A stretch of DNA of 64,000 nucleotides from Candidatus Poribacteria bacterium (GTDB taxonomy: Bacteria > Poribacteria > WGA-4E > WGA-3G), in assembly GCA_026702755.1 (NCBI GenBank), contig JAPPBX010000096.1, forward strand, positions 1 to 64,000, read 5' to 3'. Shown here in pieces: positions 34,463-43,692 of the stretch (the first letter of the stretch is position 1; every line of letters begins with the position of its first letter). Made by a program: the position numbers and the translations under genes. Under the pieces are notes generated by a model. That model was not told the DNA's origin, made no database searches, and saw only the letters and a list, made by a program, of their open reading frames with translations.

Positions 34463-34691
34463 AATTATTTTCCTCCATAATGAGATTGGTTAATCTTGCA
34501 TGGATATTTTATCATAATTTTCGGTTTGTATCAAATCGTTTTGCTGAATTACCTACCGATCCACCACAAAAAATTTGACTTCTAATCTGATGCGGTATAT
34601 AATCGCTTCCGTAGCAAAATAGTTAATCTCGTAGGCATTTCGTTTGCAGTTTTCCATAGTTTGAAGTTACAGGATATAGGGGGACATAGAC

Positions 34692-35690
34692 ATGGCAAAT
34701 TTACGTGTTGGGGTTATTGGGTGTAGCGGTATCGGCACGACACATGCATCAGGGATCGTCGGGCTGCCGAATGTTGAATTAGCCGCTGGCTGCGATTTTG
34801 TTCAGAGTACGTTAGATGCTTTTAAGGAAAAATATCAGGACAATTGGGATAACATCTCTCTGTATACCAACCATCAGGAGATGCTCGCCGCTGAGAATTT
34901 AGATGTCGTGACGGTGGCGACTTCTGACCATCGGCACGCGGACCTGGTTGTTGACGCAGCGAACGCCGGTGTAAAGGGTGTTTTCTGTGAAAAGCCGATG
35001 GCGACGAGTGTTGAAGATGCGGACAGAATGATAGAGGCAACCGAGCGAAACGGCACGATTCTGTCGATTGACCATACCCGACGGTGGCAACCCTTATGGC
35101 GGCATACGCATGATGTGATTGTCGGTGGTGGACGCATCGGGGATGTCCAATATGTCATCGGTACCTTGAGTGGTGGTCGCGCAATGCTTTTCCGTAACGG
35201 GACACACCTTGTCGATGCTATCTGCTATTTCGCAGACTCGGATCCAGAGTGGGTCTCTGCCGAATTAGAGGACGGCTACGAGGACTACAACGAATATAAA
35301 GGTGATGGCGGACACGTTCCAGCAACGGAACCGTCGGCGCACGGATATATTCATTTCGCAAATGGTGTGCGCGGTTACTATGCTGGCGGTCCGAAAACGA
35401 CACTCTCCGGGTTCCGTGTAGAGATTGTTGGCACCAACGGCTATATTCTTATCAGTGACAAAGGGGCAACACTCCACCAAGACGACGTTGTCGAAACGAT
35501 TGAGGCACCGACATGGGATATGACAGGTATCCCCGCAGGCGTTCGAGAGTTGGTAGGTCTTGTTGCAGAGGGTGGGCAACCCGTTTCGCCTGGGAGCGAA
35601 GGTTATAAGGTCGTCCAGATTATCATCGGCTTCTTGACCTCGCAACAGCAAGACAATGGGAAAGTCAAACTGCCGTTGTCTGGCGGTTAG
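34692..35690 (+). CDS. Gfo/Idh/MocA family oxidoreductase
   Basis: A 332-residue NAD(P)-dependent sugar or inositol dehydrogenase-like protein. Rossmann motif VGVIGCSGIGTTHASGI, TVATSDHRHADLVVDAANAGVKGVFCEKPMA (EKP motif), and a C-terminal substrate domain including DHTRRWQPLWRHTHDVI are present. The end overlaps the PotA-like gene on the other strand by 4 nt. The substrate is unknown. ggggg lies 7 nt upstream of the ATG. The region to the left holds divergent starts only. Confidence 0.88.
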   Translation: MANLRVGVIGCSGIGTTHASGIVGLPNVELAAGCDFVQSTLDAFKEKYQDNWDNISLYTNHQEMLAAENLDVVTVATSDHRHADLVVDAANAGVKGVFCEKPMATSVEDADRMIEATERNGTILSIDHTRRWQPLWRHTHDVIVGGGRIGDVQYVIGTLSGGRAMLFRNGTHLVDAICYFADSDPEWVSAELEDGYEDYNEYKGDGGHVPATEPSAHGYIHFANGVRGYYAGGPKTTLSGFRVEIVGTNGYILISDKGATLHQDDVVETIEAPTWDMTGIPAGVRELVGLVAEGGQPVSPGSEGYKVVQIIIGFLTSQQQDNGKVKLPLSGG

Positions 35691-36778
35691 TCTTCTTCAG
35701 TTTTCAGGACAATCGCATTTTCAGGTGCCCATTGCAGATAGACCTTATCACCGCGTTGGAAGTGATGTGTGTCTCTCATACCTGTATTCTGTTGCTGAGC
35801 GATAAGTGGCGTTGGGTAATCGGTCTGCACCGTATATTGAAGCGTCGTGCCGAGGTAACTTTCGTCCTGAATCGTGCCTTGTAAGAGATTCACGGCATCA
35901 GTGGTCGGAGTTGTTGTTAAGTCAATACGTTCTGGGCGAATCGCAACGGTGACAGGTGTGTTCAAGGGAATATCGCTGGTCGGTGCGCAGACAATTTTAG
36001 ACGGTGGTTCTATTGTCAGGGCAACCGCGTTTTCGCTGATAAGTGTTCCTTCAAGGAAATTGGAGGTGCCGATAAAGTCCGCGACGAAACGACTCTGCGG
36101 TGAGTCGTAGATTTCAGCGGGTGTTCCGACCTGAAGGATTTTCCCGCCATTCATTACCGCTATGCGATCAGAGAGTGCCAACGCTTCACCTTGATCATGC
36201 GTGACATAAACGAACGTAATACCGACTTTACGTTGCAATGCCTTTAGTTCCGATTGCATCTGTTTTCGGAGTTTTAGATCGAGTGCTGAGAGCGGTTCAT
36301 CTAACAGCAGGATGGTGGGTTCATTGATTAATGCACGCGCGAGTGCCACGCGCTGTCTCTCGCCACCGGAGAGTTCGCTCGGTTTCCTATCCGCGTACCC
36401 TGGTAACTGAATTAAATCTAATGAACGTTCAACGGCATCTGAAATTTCTGATTTCGATGCCCTTTTCATTTGTAGTCCGAATGCAATATTCTGTGCGACG
36501 GTTTTGTGCGGGAACAGGGCGTAATTTTGGAAGACGGTGTTGACTGGACGACGATAAGGCGGTGTTTCTGCCATCAATTCATCGTTGATGTAAACCTCTC
36601 CAGTGGTAGGGTACACAAATCCACCGATAATACGAAGCGTTGTCGTTTTGCCGCATCCACTCGGTCCGAGCAGTGAAAAAAACTCGCCGCCCTCTATCTG
36701 TAACGATACATCATCAACGGCGACCGTATCGCCGAACCGTTTTGTTACAGATGTAAGCGTAATCTGTCCTACAGACAT
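35687..36778 (-). CDS. PotA-like ABC transporter ATP-binding protein (orphan)
   Basis: About 363 residues. Walker A GPSGCGKTT, Q loop FQNYALFPHKTV, signature LSGGERQRVALARAL, Walker B ILLLDEPLSALD, and a C-terminal TOBE domain (about 285-360) are visible, as in spermidine/putrescine or Fe3+ importers. The ATG at 36778 is used: aagga lies upstream, whereas the longer frame begins with a TTG. It overlaps the methyltransferase gene end by 10 nt. No permease or binding protein gene is in the window. Confidence 0.9.
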   Translation of the reverse strand: MSVGQITLTSVTKRFGDTVAVDDVSLQIEGGEFFSLLGPSGCGKTTTLRIIGGFVYPTTGEVYINDELMAETPPYRRPVNTVFQNYALFPHKTVAQNIAFGLQMKRASKSEISDAVERSLDLIQLPGYADRKPSELSGGERQRVALARALINEPTILLLDEPLSALDLKLRKQMQSELKALQRKVGITFVYVTHDQGEALALSDRIAVMNGGKILQVGTPAEIYDSPQSRFVADFIGTSNFLEGTLISENAVALTIEPPSKIVCAPTSDIPLNTPVTVAIRPERIDLTTTPTTDAVNLLQGTIQDESYLGTTLQYTVQTDYPTPLIAQQQNTGMRDTHHFQRGDKVYLQWAPENAIVLKTEED

Positions 36779-38034
36779 GTATGAGTCGTCCTTTGGCAAA
36801 CGACGATGTTTTCTTCGTGCATTGTTGTGGAGGTTTGACCTGCAATATTGGAAGGGCTGTTCTTCTTTGGCATCCGTTTGTTTGGAATGTTTCTGACAAT
36901 AGTTGCCTTATGGGTAAAGCCGTGCTGACCAAATGCTGAAACAATAAAGGCATCAGTTGGCAGCATAACCTCTTTGACGCGACGATTGCCAACAACATAG
37001 CAAATTGTAGCATTTGATGAAAGCATTTGTGCCACTGAATTGATGCTACGCTCAAGATCAATATAAAACGCTGACACTTCACACGCTCGTTTTTTGTCAA
37101 CCGAATGAATTTTCTCAATGGCAGACGATACTGGTGAGCCTGTCAGCGTTTCTTTTGAACGCTGCCCACCCATTGCGAGTTTGTCGATTTTGCGAGCATT
37201 CGGCAAGCCTATCCATTCCGCTGCAAGTCGAGAAAACTGTCCATAAGCTACCGTGGTATGCGAATCTCCATAAGGAGGCGATGTAATCACCATGTCATAA
37301 CCGCCGAGTGGACGCGGTAGTGGGAATTCACCTTGAACAGTGTTTGCATCGGATACTGATGCCTCAACGCTTTTCCGTTTTTCGAGAAACGCTGCCAAAC
37401 CTTGCCGATTTCTGTTGAGTTTTTTGCTAAAAATTCCGAAAACGTCTGGGTTGAAGTCCTTGAGTTTGTCAGTAGGCATGCGGTATAATTTAAACTCTCC
37501 GTTCCGCGTATAGGAGACTTCACGAACCGTTTCCGAAAAAGCGACCAGTATGAAGTTTTGGGCAGTTTTGTCTTCTACCTTGTTAATCCAATCACGTAGA
37601 TAAGCGAGACATTTGATAACCTCTTCAGAGAACCAATACGTCAGATTGAGGATATTCGGAATCGGCGCGTCAGGTATCTTGTCCGTTCCAAACTCGACCT
37701 GAAAGAGATCGGCATTCAACCTGTTCAGCACTTTGTCTAAGGTAGATAGGCAAATCGGAGTTGATTTGGCAGTTGCTATGAGGCGCACGAGGGGGTTAAT
37801 GTCACATCCAACGCTGTGCATGCCGAATAGAGATGCCTCAACCAGAGAGGTACCGGTCCCACAATACGGATCAAGCAGCCATCCGTTTTCTATACCATAC
37901 TCCTTAAGAAGTTTCCGTGCGATTTGCGGGATCATCATTGCTGGGTAGGTGTGGAAGCAGTGGGAGTACTCTTTGGTATCAGCGACTCGGAAGTCCCACG
38001 TTTCATCTTTATATTTCAGATTGTCTGTGCTCAT
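36769..38034 (-). CDS. type II DNA methyltransferase, probable N4-cytosine
   Basis: A 421-residue SAM-dependent DNA methyltransferase. Motif I LLDPYCGTGTS (D55-G61) comes before the catalytic motif IV TSPPY (T251-Y255). TSPPY is typical of N4-cytosine methylases. Partner endonuclease gene lies directly upstream with an ATGA 4-nt overlap. The MvaI/BcnI-type endonuclease suggests a CCNGG-type site (CCWGG or CCSGG), but the sequence alone does not fix it. Confidence 0.88.
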   Translation of the reverse strand: MSTDNLKYKDETWDFRVADTKEYSHCFHTYPAMMIPQIARKLLKEYGIENGWLLDPYCGTGTSLVEASLFGMHSVGCDINPLVRLIATAKSTPICLSTLDKVLNRLNADLFQVEFGTDKIPDAPIPNILNLTYWFSEEVIKCLAYLRDWINKVEDKTAQNFILVAFSETVREVSYTRNGEFKLYRMPTDKLKDFNPDVFGIFSKKLNRNRQGLAAFLEKRKSVEASVSDANTVQGEFPLPRPLGGYDMVITSPPYGDSHTTVAYGQFSRLAAEWIGLPNARKIDKLAMGGQRSKETLTGSPVSSAIEKIHSVDKKRACEVSAFYIDLERSINSVAQMLSSNATICYVVGNRRVKEVMLPTDAFIVSAFGQHGFTHKATIVRNIPNKRMPKKNSPSNIAGQTSTTMHEENIVVCQRTTHTCL

Positions 38035-38720
38035 ATCAGTTTTTCCCGATTACCAAAGCATAGATTCCAGAATCTTTCGTCAATTCTAAAAGCGGTGCCG
38101 TGATTTCTAACTGATCCACTTTCTTTTAGGTGCATTCTCACATCAACGACAATAATATCCTGTTTAATTAAATCCAGTAAATTATCTTCATTTGGTTGTG
38201 TTAGGTAGAATGCCTCATTAAACCAAAACTCTTCCTTTTCTTCTGAATTGATACGGGTATCTGCATAAACAATAACCAGGGCAGGCATCTTCTTCATGAA
38301 ACTATTAATTAAGTTTTCACCTGCCCATTCAGCACCGAGGGACCCATCTACGTGATAGAGCCTGACTGCTTCCTGCTCAACTTTCACGTAAAGTCCCTGA
38401 TTGTTCGGTTTGCTATTGACGGTGCAGTATAAGGACGAACGGTCGTTTGTATCTATATAACCGTATTTCTCAATCAAGGACTTCTGTTTCATCTTCCAAG
38501 TCCCACGGTTGAAAGTGAACATAGTTACCCGATTGCTAACTCCATTTCTCTGGGATTTCAGTTCGACATCCCCAAAATCAGGGGTCTTAAGATTGTTTTC
38601 CTCCAATCCAAGTAAAGTCTCCAGCGTGTAGCCTATGCCAGTATTACTTCTCCGCAATGAAACGACAAAGCCCATCTGTTTAATCTCAGACAGTTTGTCT
38701 TTTAACTGGGCTATGTCCAT
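38031..38720 (-). CDS. MvaI/BcnI-family restriction endonuclease
   Basis: A 229-residue nuclease matching the MvaI/BcnI family from memory. The core NTGIGYTLETLLGLEENN (residues 26-43), the active site PDFGDVELK with D48, E53 and K55, and a C-terminal VDVRMHLKESGS followed by NHGTAFRI are present. These enzymes act as monomers on CCWGG or CCSGG. gaggg precedes the ATG. The gene starts 9 nt after gatB and overlaps the methyltransferase. Confidence 0.88.
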   Translation of the reverse strand: MDIAQLKDKLSEIKQMGFVVSLRRSNTGIGYTLETLLGLEENNLKTPDFGDVELKSQRNGVSNRVTMFTFNRGTWKMKQKSLIEKYGYIDTNDRSSLYCTVNSKPNNQGLYVKVEQEAVRLYHVDGSLGAEWAGENLINSFMKKMPALVIVYADTRINSEEKEEFWFNEAFYLTQPNEDNLLDLIKQDIIVVDVRMHLKESGSVRNHGTAFRIDERFWNLCFGNREKLI

Positions 38721-38729
38721 TCGGGGCCC

Positions 38730-40175
38730 TCAATCTGTCGATAAAACCCGCGCCAAAATCTGATTCACGAGTTGTGGGTTCGCCTTTCCGCGAGTGGCAC
38801 GCATCACCTGACCTACAAGAAATCCAATCGCTTTTTTCGTGCCGTCTCGGTAATCTTGGGCGGGACCGGGGTTTTCCTCTACAACTTGTAAGACGATCGC
38901 TTCTATTTCCGAGGTATCCGTAATCTGCGCTAACCCTTTTTCCGAAACAATCTCTTTCGGCATTTTGCCTGACGCAAATGCGTCGTCAAGCACGGATTTA
39001 GCGATTTTACCGCTGATGGTCGCATCTTCGATTAACTGGATGAGTTCATTGAGGTGTGCTGGCGTAACCTTTGAGTCTTGAATCTCAATTTCCACCGTGT
39101 TAAGTAGACGTGTCAAGTCTCCCATCATCCAGTTTGCACAGGCGTTAGGTTCACCACTGAGTTGGGCAGCTTCGTCAAAGAACTCAGCGAGTTGTCGGGT
39201 ACTGGTCAGGAATTCGGCGTTTTCGGACGAGATGTCGTAGTCTGAAATGAAACGCTCTCGGCGGGCAGCGGGGAGTTCGGGGAGTGTTGGCTGAATTTCC
39301 TCAACCCATTCGTCTCTTATTTCGACATGGACGAGATCCGGTTCAGGGAAGTAGCGGTAATCGTCCGCTTCTTCCTTACCACGCATCGCAACGGTTTTGC
39401 CCGTACTTGCGTCAAACAGGAGTGTCTCTTGGACAACTTCCTCACCTGCATCTAAAATTCGCGCCTGCCGTTTTACCTCGTACTCCATTGCTTCGATCAA
39501 CTTTTGGAATGAGTTTTTATTCTTAATCTCTGTGCGTGTACCGAGTTCTTTACTGCCCTTGGGTCGCAGGGAGAGATTCGGCTCGCATCGCAGGCTTCCC
39601 TCTTCCATGTTGCAGTCGCTGACTTCAATATATTCTAAAATTTCCTTAACAGCACGGCAATAGGCAATAGCCTCTTCGGGAGAGTGGAGTTCCGGTTCAC
39701 TGACGATTTCAAGGAGGGGCACCCCAGCACGGTTGAAATCCATAAAACTACGGGTTGGATCGCCAGTGACTTCGGCATGGATGGATTTCCCAGCATCCTC
39801 TTCCAAGTGAATTCTACGAAGGGCAACAGTGCGAGTTTCCTCTTCAAATTCAAATGTTACTTGTCCGTTTTGGCACAAAGGGATGTCGTATTGCGAAATT
39901 TGGTAGTTCTTCGGCAGGTCAGGATAGAAATAGTTCTTCCGATCAAATTTACTGGAAGCGGTGATTTCACACTCCATCGCCAAGCCTGCGCGAACCGCGA
40001 ACTCTACCGCGCGTCTATTGATGACCGGTAATGTTCCCGGCATCCCCAAGCAGATCGGGCAGGTGCAATCGTTCGCCGCTGCCCCGAAAGTATAAGCACA
40101 ATTACAGAAGAGTTTACTCTCTGTGCACAATTCCGCGTGGATTTCCAATCCAATAACTATCTCATATTTTTCCAT
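38730..40175 (-). CDS. gatB: aspartyl/glutamyl-tRNA(Asn/Gln) amidotransferase subunit B
   Basis: A 481-residue subunit with the family motifs EIVIGLEIHAELCTESKLFC, LPVINRRAVEFAVRAGLA, YFYPDLPKNYQISQYDIP, and DFNRAGVPLLEIVSEPELHS, plus a C-terminal YqeY-like domain. It forms Gln-tRNA or Asn-tRNA by amidation. gatA and gatC are not in the window. Its ribosome site lies inside the upstream repeat at 40177-40242, and a restriction-modification pair follows it. Confidence 0.95.
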   Translation of the reverse strand: MEKYEIVIGLEIHAELCTESKLFCNCAYTFGAAANDCTCPICLGMPGTLPVINRRAVEFAVRAGLAMECEITASSKFDRKNYFYPDLPKNYQISQYDIPLCQNGQVTFEFEEETRTVALRRIHLEEDAGKSIHAEVTGDPTRSFMDFNRAGVPLLEIVSEPELHSPEEAIAYCRAVKEILEYIEVSDCNMEEGSLRCEPNLSLRPKGSKELGTRTEIKNKNSFQKLIEAMEYEVKRQARILDAGEEVVQETLLFDASTGKTVAMRGKEEADDYRYFPEPDLVHVEIRDEWVEEIQPTLPELPAARRERFISDYDISSENAEFLTSTRQLAEFFDEAAQLSGEPNACANWMMGDLTRLLNTVEIEIQDSKVTPAHLNELIQLIEDATISGKIAKSVLDDAFASGKMPKEIVSEKGLAQITDTSEIEAIVLQVVEENPGPAQDYRDGTKKAIGFLVGQVMRATRGKANPQLVNQILARVLSTD

Positions 40176-40176
40176 A

Positions 40177-40242
40177 TTTTTAATTTACCTTGCGGTTCGG
40201 TAAGCGTGGATTCAACTGCCCAAGCACCTTTCCGTATATCCG
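40177..40242. repeat. upstream repeat (copy 2) carrying a ribosome site
   Basis: The 23 nt at 40177-40199 equal 6001-6023, with ccgtatatccg at the same further distance. On the minus strand it places aaggt before the gatB start. A further partial copy (ttccttgcggttcggtaa) lies at 40313-40331, just after the aldo/keto reductase stop. Between them is only low-information sequence. Confidence 0.65.
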
Positions 40243-40345
40243 CCCTCCACTGCGTTACGGGCTACGGTATTTGCCGCAGATGCGCCAACCTACTAACTCC
40301 GCATCTTTAATGTTCCTTGCGGTTCGGTAAATGTGGATTCAACCT

Positions 40346-41119
40346 CTAAATACCCTTCTCCGACAGTTCGTTAACGACAGCAACATTCGCTTCCACTTCA
40401 CTCTCAGAAGTCATACCGATGGTCATCGCGTGTACACATGGAAGCCCCATCACAAATTCAATTGCTTCCCGCTGGCTCTCCGCATCTTGTGCCAGTTTCC
40501 CCATACCTAAGACTTTCATACCGTAAATACCCTTGCCAGCAAATGCCATCTGTTCCATTGTTCGGATAACATCAGCAGGCGATGCGTCCATGCTAACCCC
40601 GGCGTGATTAATCCGTGCCAACACAACTTCGACCCATTCTGTCATCGCGGAGGTTTGGAACGCACCGTAGTCGTGACAAGATACGCCGTGCGCCCGAATC
40701 AATCCCTGTTCCTTACAACGTGCGAGTGCTTCCATAGCATCTGGATAGCGTTGTGGCCAGTCTACCTGCGTGAGACAGTGGAGCAGTACAATATCCACAT
40801 AATCAGAGCCGATTTCTTTGAGAAATCGCTTTACGTCTGCTTCTACGGTCTCTCGCGTTCGAGATGTAGTTTTTGTGGTGATAGTGACACTCTCACGCGG
40901 TAATTCTTTCAGGGCTGCCTTGACGTGTGGGTGACTTCCGTACTGGTCGGCGGAATCCCAAAACTTTACACCTTTTTCATAAGAAAACAGCAATAGGTCC
41001 CGGAACGTTTCAAATCCTAAATCTGTCTGATTTGAACGACCATTCCAACCATTTGATCCGGTTCCAATTGAAAGCCGTGAAACGTTTAAACCTGTTTTTC
41101 CTAATGCTACAATTTCCAT
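40346..41119 (-). CDS. aldo/keto reductase
   Basis: A 257-residue NADPH-dependent reductase with the catalytic tetrad visible as D and Y in FWDSADQYGSHPHV, K in ITTKTTS and H in VLLHCL. The protein is shorter than typical (about 280-330) and resembles the short Poribacteria/Planctomycetes versions. ggag precedes the ATG by 8 nt. The substrate is unknown. Confidence 0.87.
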   Translation of the reverse strand: MEIVALGKTGLNVSRLSIGTGSNGWNGRSNQTDLGFETFRDLLLFSYEKGVKFWDSADQYGSHPHVKAALKELPRESVTITTKTTSRTRETVEADVKRFLKEIGSDYVDIVLLHCLTQVDWPQRYPDAMEALARCKEQGLIRAHGVSCHDYGAFQTSAMTEWVEVVLARINHAGVSMDASPADVIRTMEQMAFAGKGIYGMKVLGMGKLAQDAESQREAIEFVMGLPCVHAMTIGMTSESEVEANVAVVNELSEKGI

Positions 41120-41260
41120 TGCGATTTCTCCTTTATTTCAAGGGACAATTTGGTTAACTGCAGTAAGTATAACATAATATATCCAATTTGACAACCGAAT
41201 TTATAAAATTCGCAGGTTCACTTAGTTCTCCATATTTTTGCTGGTTTGTTCACTTTTTTG

Positions 41261-41290
41261 TTGCTTTTCGTCTTTAAGAAACGTTACAAT
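41261..41290 (+). promoter_or_regulatory. predicted sigma-70-like promoter of the transglycosylase gene
   Basis: TTGCTT (41261-41266), an 18-nt spacer and TACAAT (41285-41290). The -10 is good (5/6) and the -35 weak (3/6). It lies about 90 nt upstream of the ATG of the transglycosylase gene, in a 261-nt divergent intergenic region. Confidence 0.35.
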
Positions 41291-41380
41291 ATCATTATGA
41301 TAATGGAGTCAAGAAAAATCTATGTTCATTTCAATTGAATCCGCAGGAACTGACATGAGGAGGACCCAAAAAAGGGCGAA

Positions 41381-43660
41381 ATGAAATATTTGAAGTTTTT
41401 TCGCAGAAACCGAATACGATCCAGCAGAAAAATAGGTTTGAGTGCTGCGTTAGATACTATCATAATCCAAAAGTTTTTTTTAGGTTTGCTCGCGCTGGTT
41501 TACGGCTGCTTATCCATCGGAATATCGGTTTCAGCTGATGAGGTTCGTAGTGCTGCATGGCAAGAGGCTTTCGCATTGGTTGATAAAGGTAACCGCAGAA
41601 AAGCAGTCCTGAAACTGGAGGCTTTATTGCAAACCGACTTGTCTGAGTCAGAAAAGCTTGAAATTCATCATGCACTCGGCTATAACTATGAGAAGCTTCG
41701 GAACCGTCCGAAAGCGGTTGGTCACTACGCACGAGTTGCCACGCGGAGTTATCCGCTGGCGGATTATGCTGTTTATCGCTTAGCAAAACTTTACGAAGAT
41801 ATGAATAACAACACGCGGGCGATAAAGTGGTACGCGCAGCTTGTTGAAGATTATCCTACAAGTTTTTATCTCTTAAAGGCAAAGTGGGCTTTATCGCAGC
41901 TGCATCTGGAGCAGAAAAAGTATGCGGCGGCGAAACCACACTTGGTGGATCTCGTCGATCATCCACACTATGCGAGAGCGGTCAACTTCGGCTTGGCACG
42001 CTGTAATGAAGAATTTGGTGACATTTCCGCAGCGTTCGAGGCTTATCGCGAACTTATTACAGAGAAACACTCCGATGGTGTCGCAGAGGAGGCACTCGGT
42101 CGACTCAAACAACTTGTGAGGACCAATAAAACTCTAAAGCTTACTCCGACGGATCGGCTTAATTGTGGTTTAGTCTTTTTTTCTCATAAGCAGTGGCGGG
42201 CTGCCGTGGCAGAATTGGAATTAATTCCTAAAACTGTGGAGTTCAATCTACGAGCACATGCGCTCTATCTTATCGGACAGAGTTATCAGGGACGAAAGTG
42301 GTATAATACAGCGATTAAGAGGTTTGAGGCTGTGATTGCACTGGGTGATAAGAATAAGTATATTACGCGTGCTACTTATCAAATAGCTCAATGTTATCGT
42401 CGGAAAGGACATATTAGAACTGCTATTACTCGACTTGAGAATTTTGTGAAGACTTATGCTTGGAGTGAGTTAGTGGATGATGCATTGTACGATATTGCAC
42501 AGCTCCGCGAAAAGCAGGGCAAATCGGAGTTAGCACTTGATGCGTATTCACGCTTGATTAAGGTCGCACCTAAGAGTCCTTACGCGGATGTTGCCGCATG
42601 GCGAACCGGTTGGAAGCGTTTTGACGAGCGTCGTTATGAAGAAAGTTACAATGCGTTCAAGGTGTTGAAAGAAAACTTCCCCGGAAATCGCTATGCGATG
42701 GGCGCGCACTTTTGGATGGCGAAGATCCGCGAACGTCAAAACAAGCCTGCCCTTGCACACAAGTTGTATAAAGAAGTCGCAGAGGCGGATTATTGGTACT
42801 ACACAGCAAGGGCGAAGGTGATCTTGGATATTTCTATACCTGCGTTAGATCCAAAAGCCGTTCAGGATGCAAAATTGCCAGCACGTGCGGAATGCCCACC
42901 ACAGGTGTCAGTGTTGATGGAACTTCGGCTCTATGACGACGCAATCACACAATTGAACGAACATATCAATACAACTCCGCTCTCCGAACGAAAGTGTTTT
43001 TATGATTTGATCACCTGTTATGAGGGACTCGCGATGTACGATAAAGCGAGAAAAGCAACGGAACAGTCCCTTAAAAACCCTGCTTTTGCAAATGCAACGC
43101 GTGTGGATTTAGAGACCCTTCAGCAGAAACTCTATCCACGCTACTATGCTGATACGGTTGAAAAATATGCGAAATTATATAACGTAGACACTTTCTTAGT
43201 TGCCGCAATGATTCTGGAAGAGAGTCGATACAATGCAGCGGCAGTTAGTTGGGCAGGCGCGATTGGACTGATGCAGATTATGCCAGCGACTGGAAGGGAG
43301 CTCGCACAGCAACTCAAAATTCGTCGCTTCCGAACCTCAATGCTTAAGCAGCCCGATGTTAATATTCGGATGGGGACGAAGTATATAGGAGACCTCAACT
43401 CGTGGTTTGATGACAACGCGATGCTCGTAATCGGTGCATATAACGGTGGTCCCGGACGAATGAGACGGTGGGTGAAATCCAAGAATATTAAGGACATTGA
43501 TGAATTTGTTGAGAAAATTACGATCCGAGAGACCCGACTTCATATCAAGAAGGTCATTGACAGCCACGACCGCTATGTTGCACTTTATGGAAAAACGAAA
43601 GAACCGCCTGCCATGAATTCAGCAACGGAAATCGGAGAAAAGCGGTTAGAAGGTTTTTAA
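41381..43660 (+). CDS. TPR-containing lytic transglycosylase (SLT domain)
   Basis: A 759-residue envelope protein. A hydrophobic signal anchor (about residues 30-48) follows a basic start. Many tetratricopeptide-like repeats cover about residues 55-560. The C-terminal SLT lysozyme-like domain (about 590-720) has the catalytic Glu at E614 in LEESRYN, then GAIGLMQIMPATG, and the closing AYNGGPGRM. It should cleave peptidoglycan between MurNAc and GlcNAc. The repeat region recalls Slt70 and tol-type scaffolds. Confidence 0.92.
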   Translation: MKYLKFFRRNRIRSSRKIGLSAALDTIIIQKFFLGLLALVYGCLSIGISVSADEVRSAAWQEAFALVDKGNRRKAVLKLEALLQTDLSESEKLEIHHALGYNYEKLRNRPKAVGHYARVATRSYPLADYAVYRLAKLYEDMNNNTRAIKWYAQLVEDYPTSFYLLKAKWALSQLHLEQKKYAAAKPHLVDLVDHPHYARAVNFGLARCNEEFGDISAAFEAYRELITEKHSDGVAEEALGRLKQLVRTNKTLKLTPTDRLNCGLVFFSHKQWRAAVAELELIPKTVEFNLRAHALYLIGQSYQGRKWYNTAIKRFEAVIALGDKNKYITRATYQIAQCYRRKGHIRTAITRLENFVKTYAWSELVDDALYDIAQLREKQGKSELALDAYSRLIKVAPKSPYADVAAWRTGWKRFDERRYEESYNAFKVLKENFPGNRYAMGAHFWMAKIRERQNKPALAHKLYKEVAEADYWYYTARAKVILDISIPALDPKAVQDAKLPARAECPPQVSVLMELRLYDDAITQLNEHINTTPLSERKCFYDLITCYEGLAMYDKARKATEQSLKNPAFANATRVDLETLQQKLYPRYYADTVEKYAKLYNVDTFLVAAMILEESRYNAAAVSWAGAIGLMQIMPATGRELAQQLKIRRFRTSMLKQPDVNIRMGTKYIGDLNSWFDDNAMLVIGAYNGGPGRMRRWVKSKNIKDIDEFVEKITIRETRLHIKKVIDSHDRYVALYGKTKEPPAMNSATEIGEKRLEGF

Positions 43661-43692
43661 AAGTTGTCCCTAAATCGTAACTTCGTGTTTTG

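Noticed and set aside
36769-38034. Methyltransferase as an rRNA or adenine DNA methylase
   Set aside because: Motif I DPYCGTGTS with TSPPY and its overlapping MvaI-type endonuclease partner point to an N4-cytosine DNA methylase.
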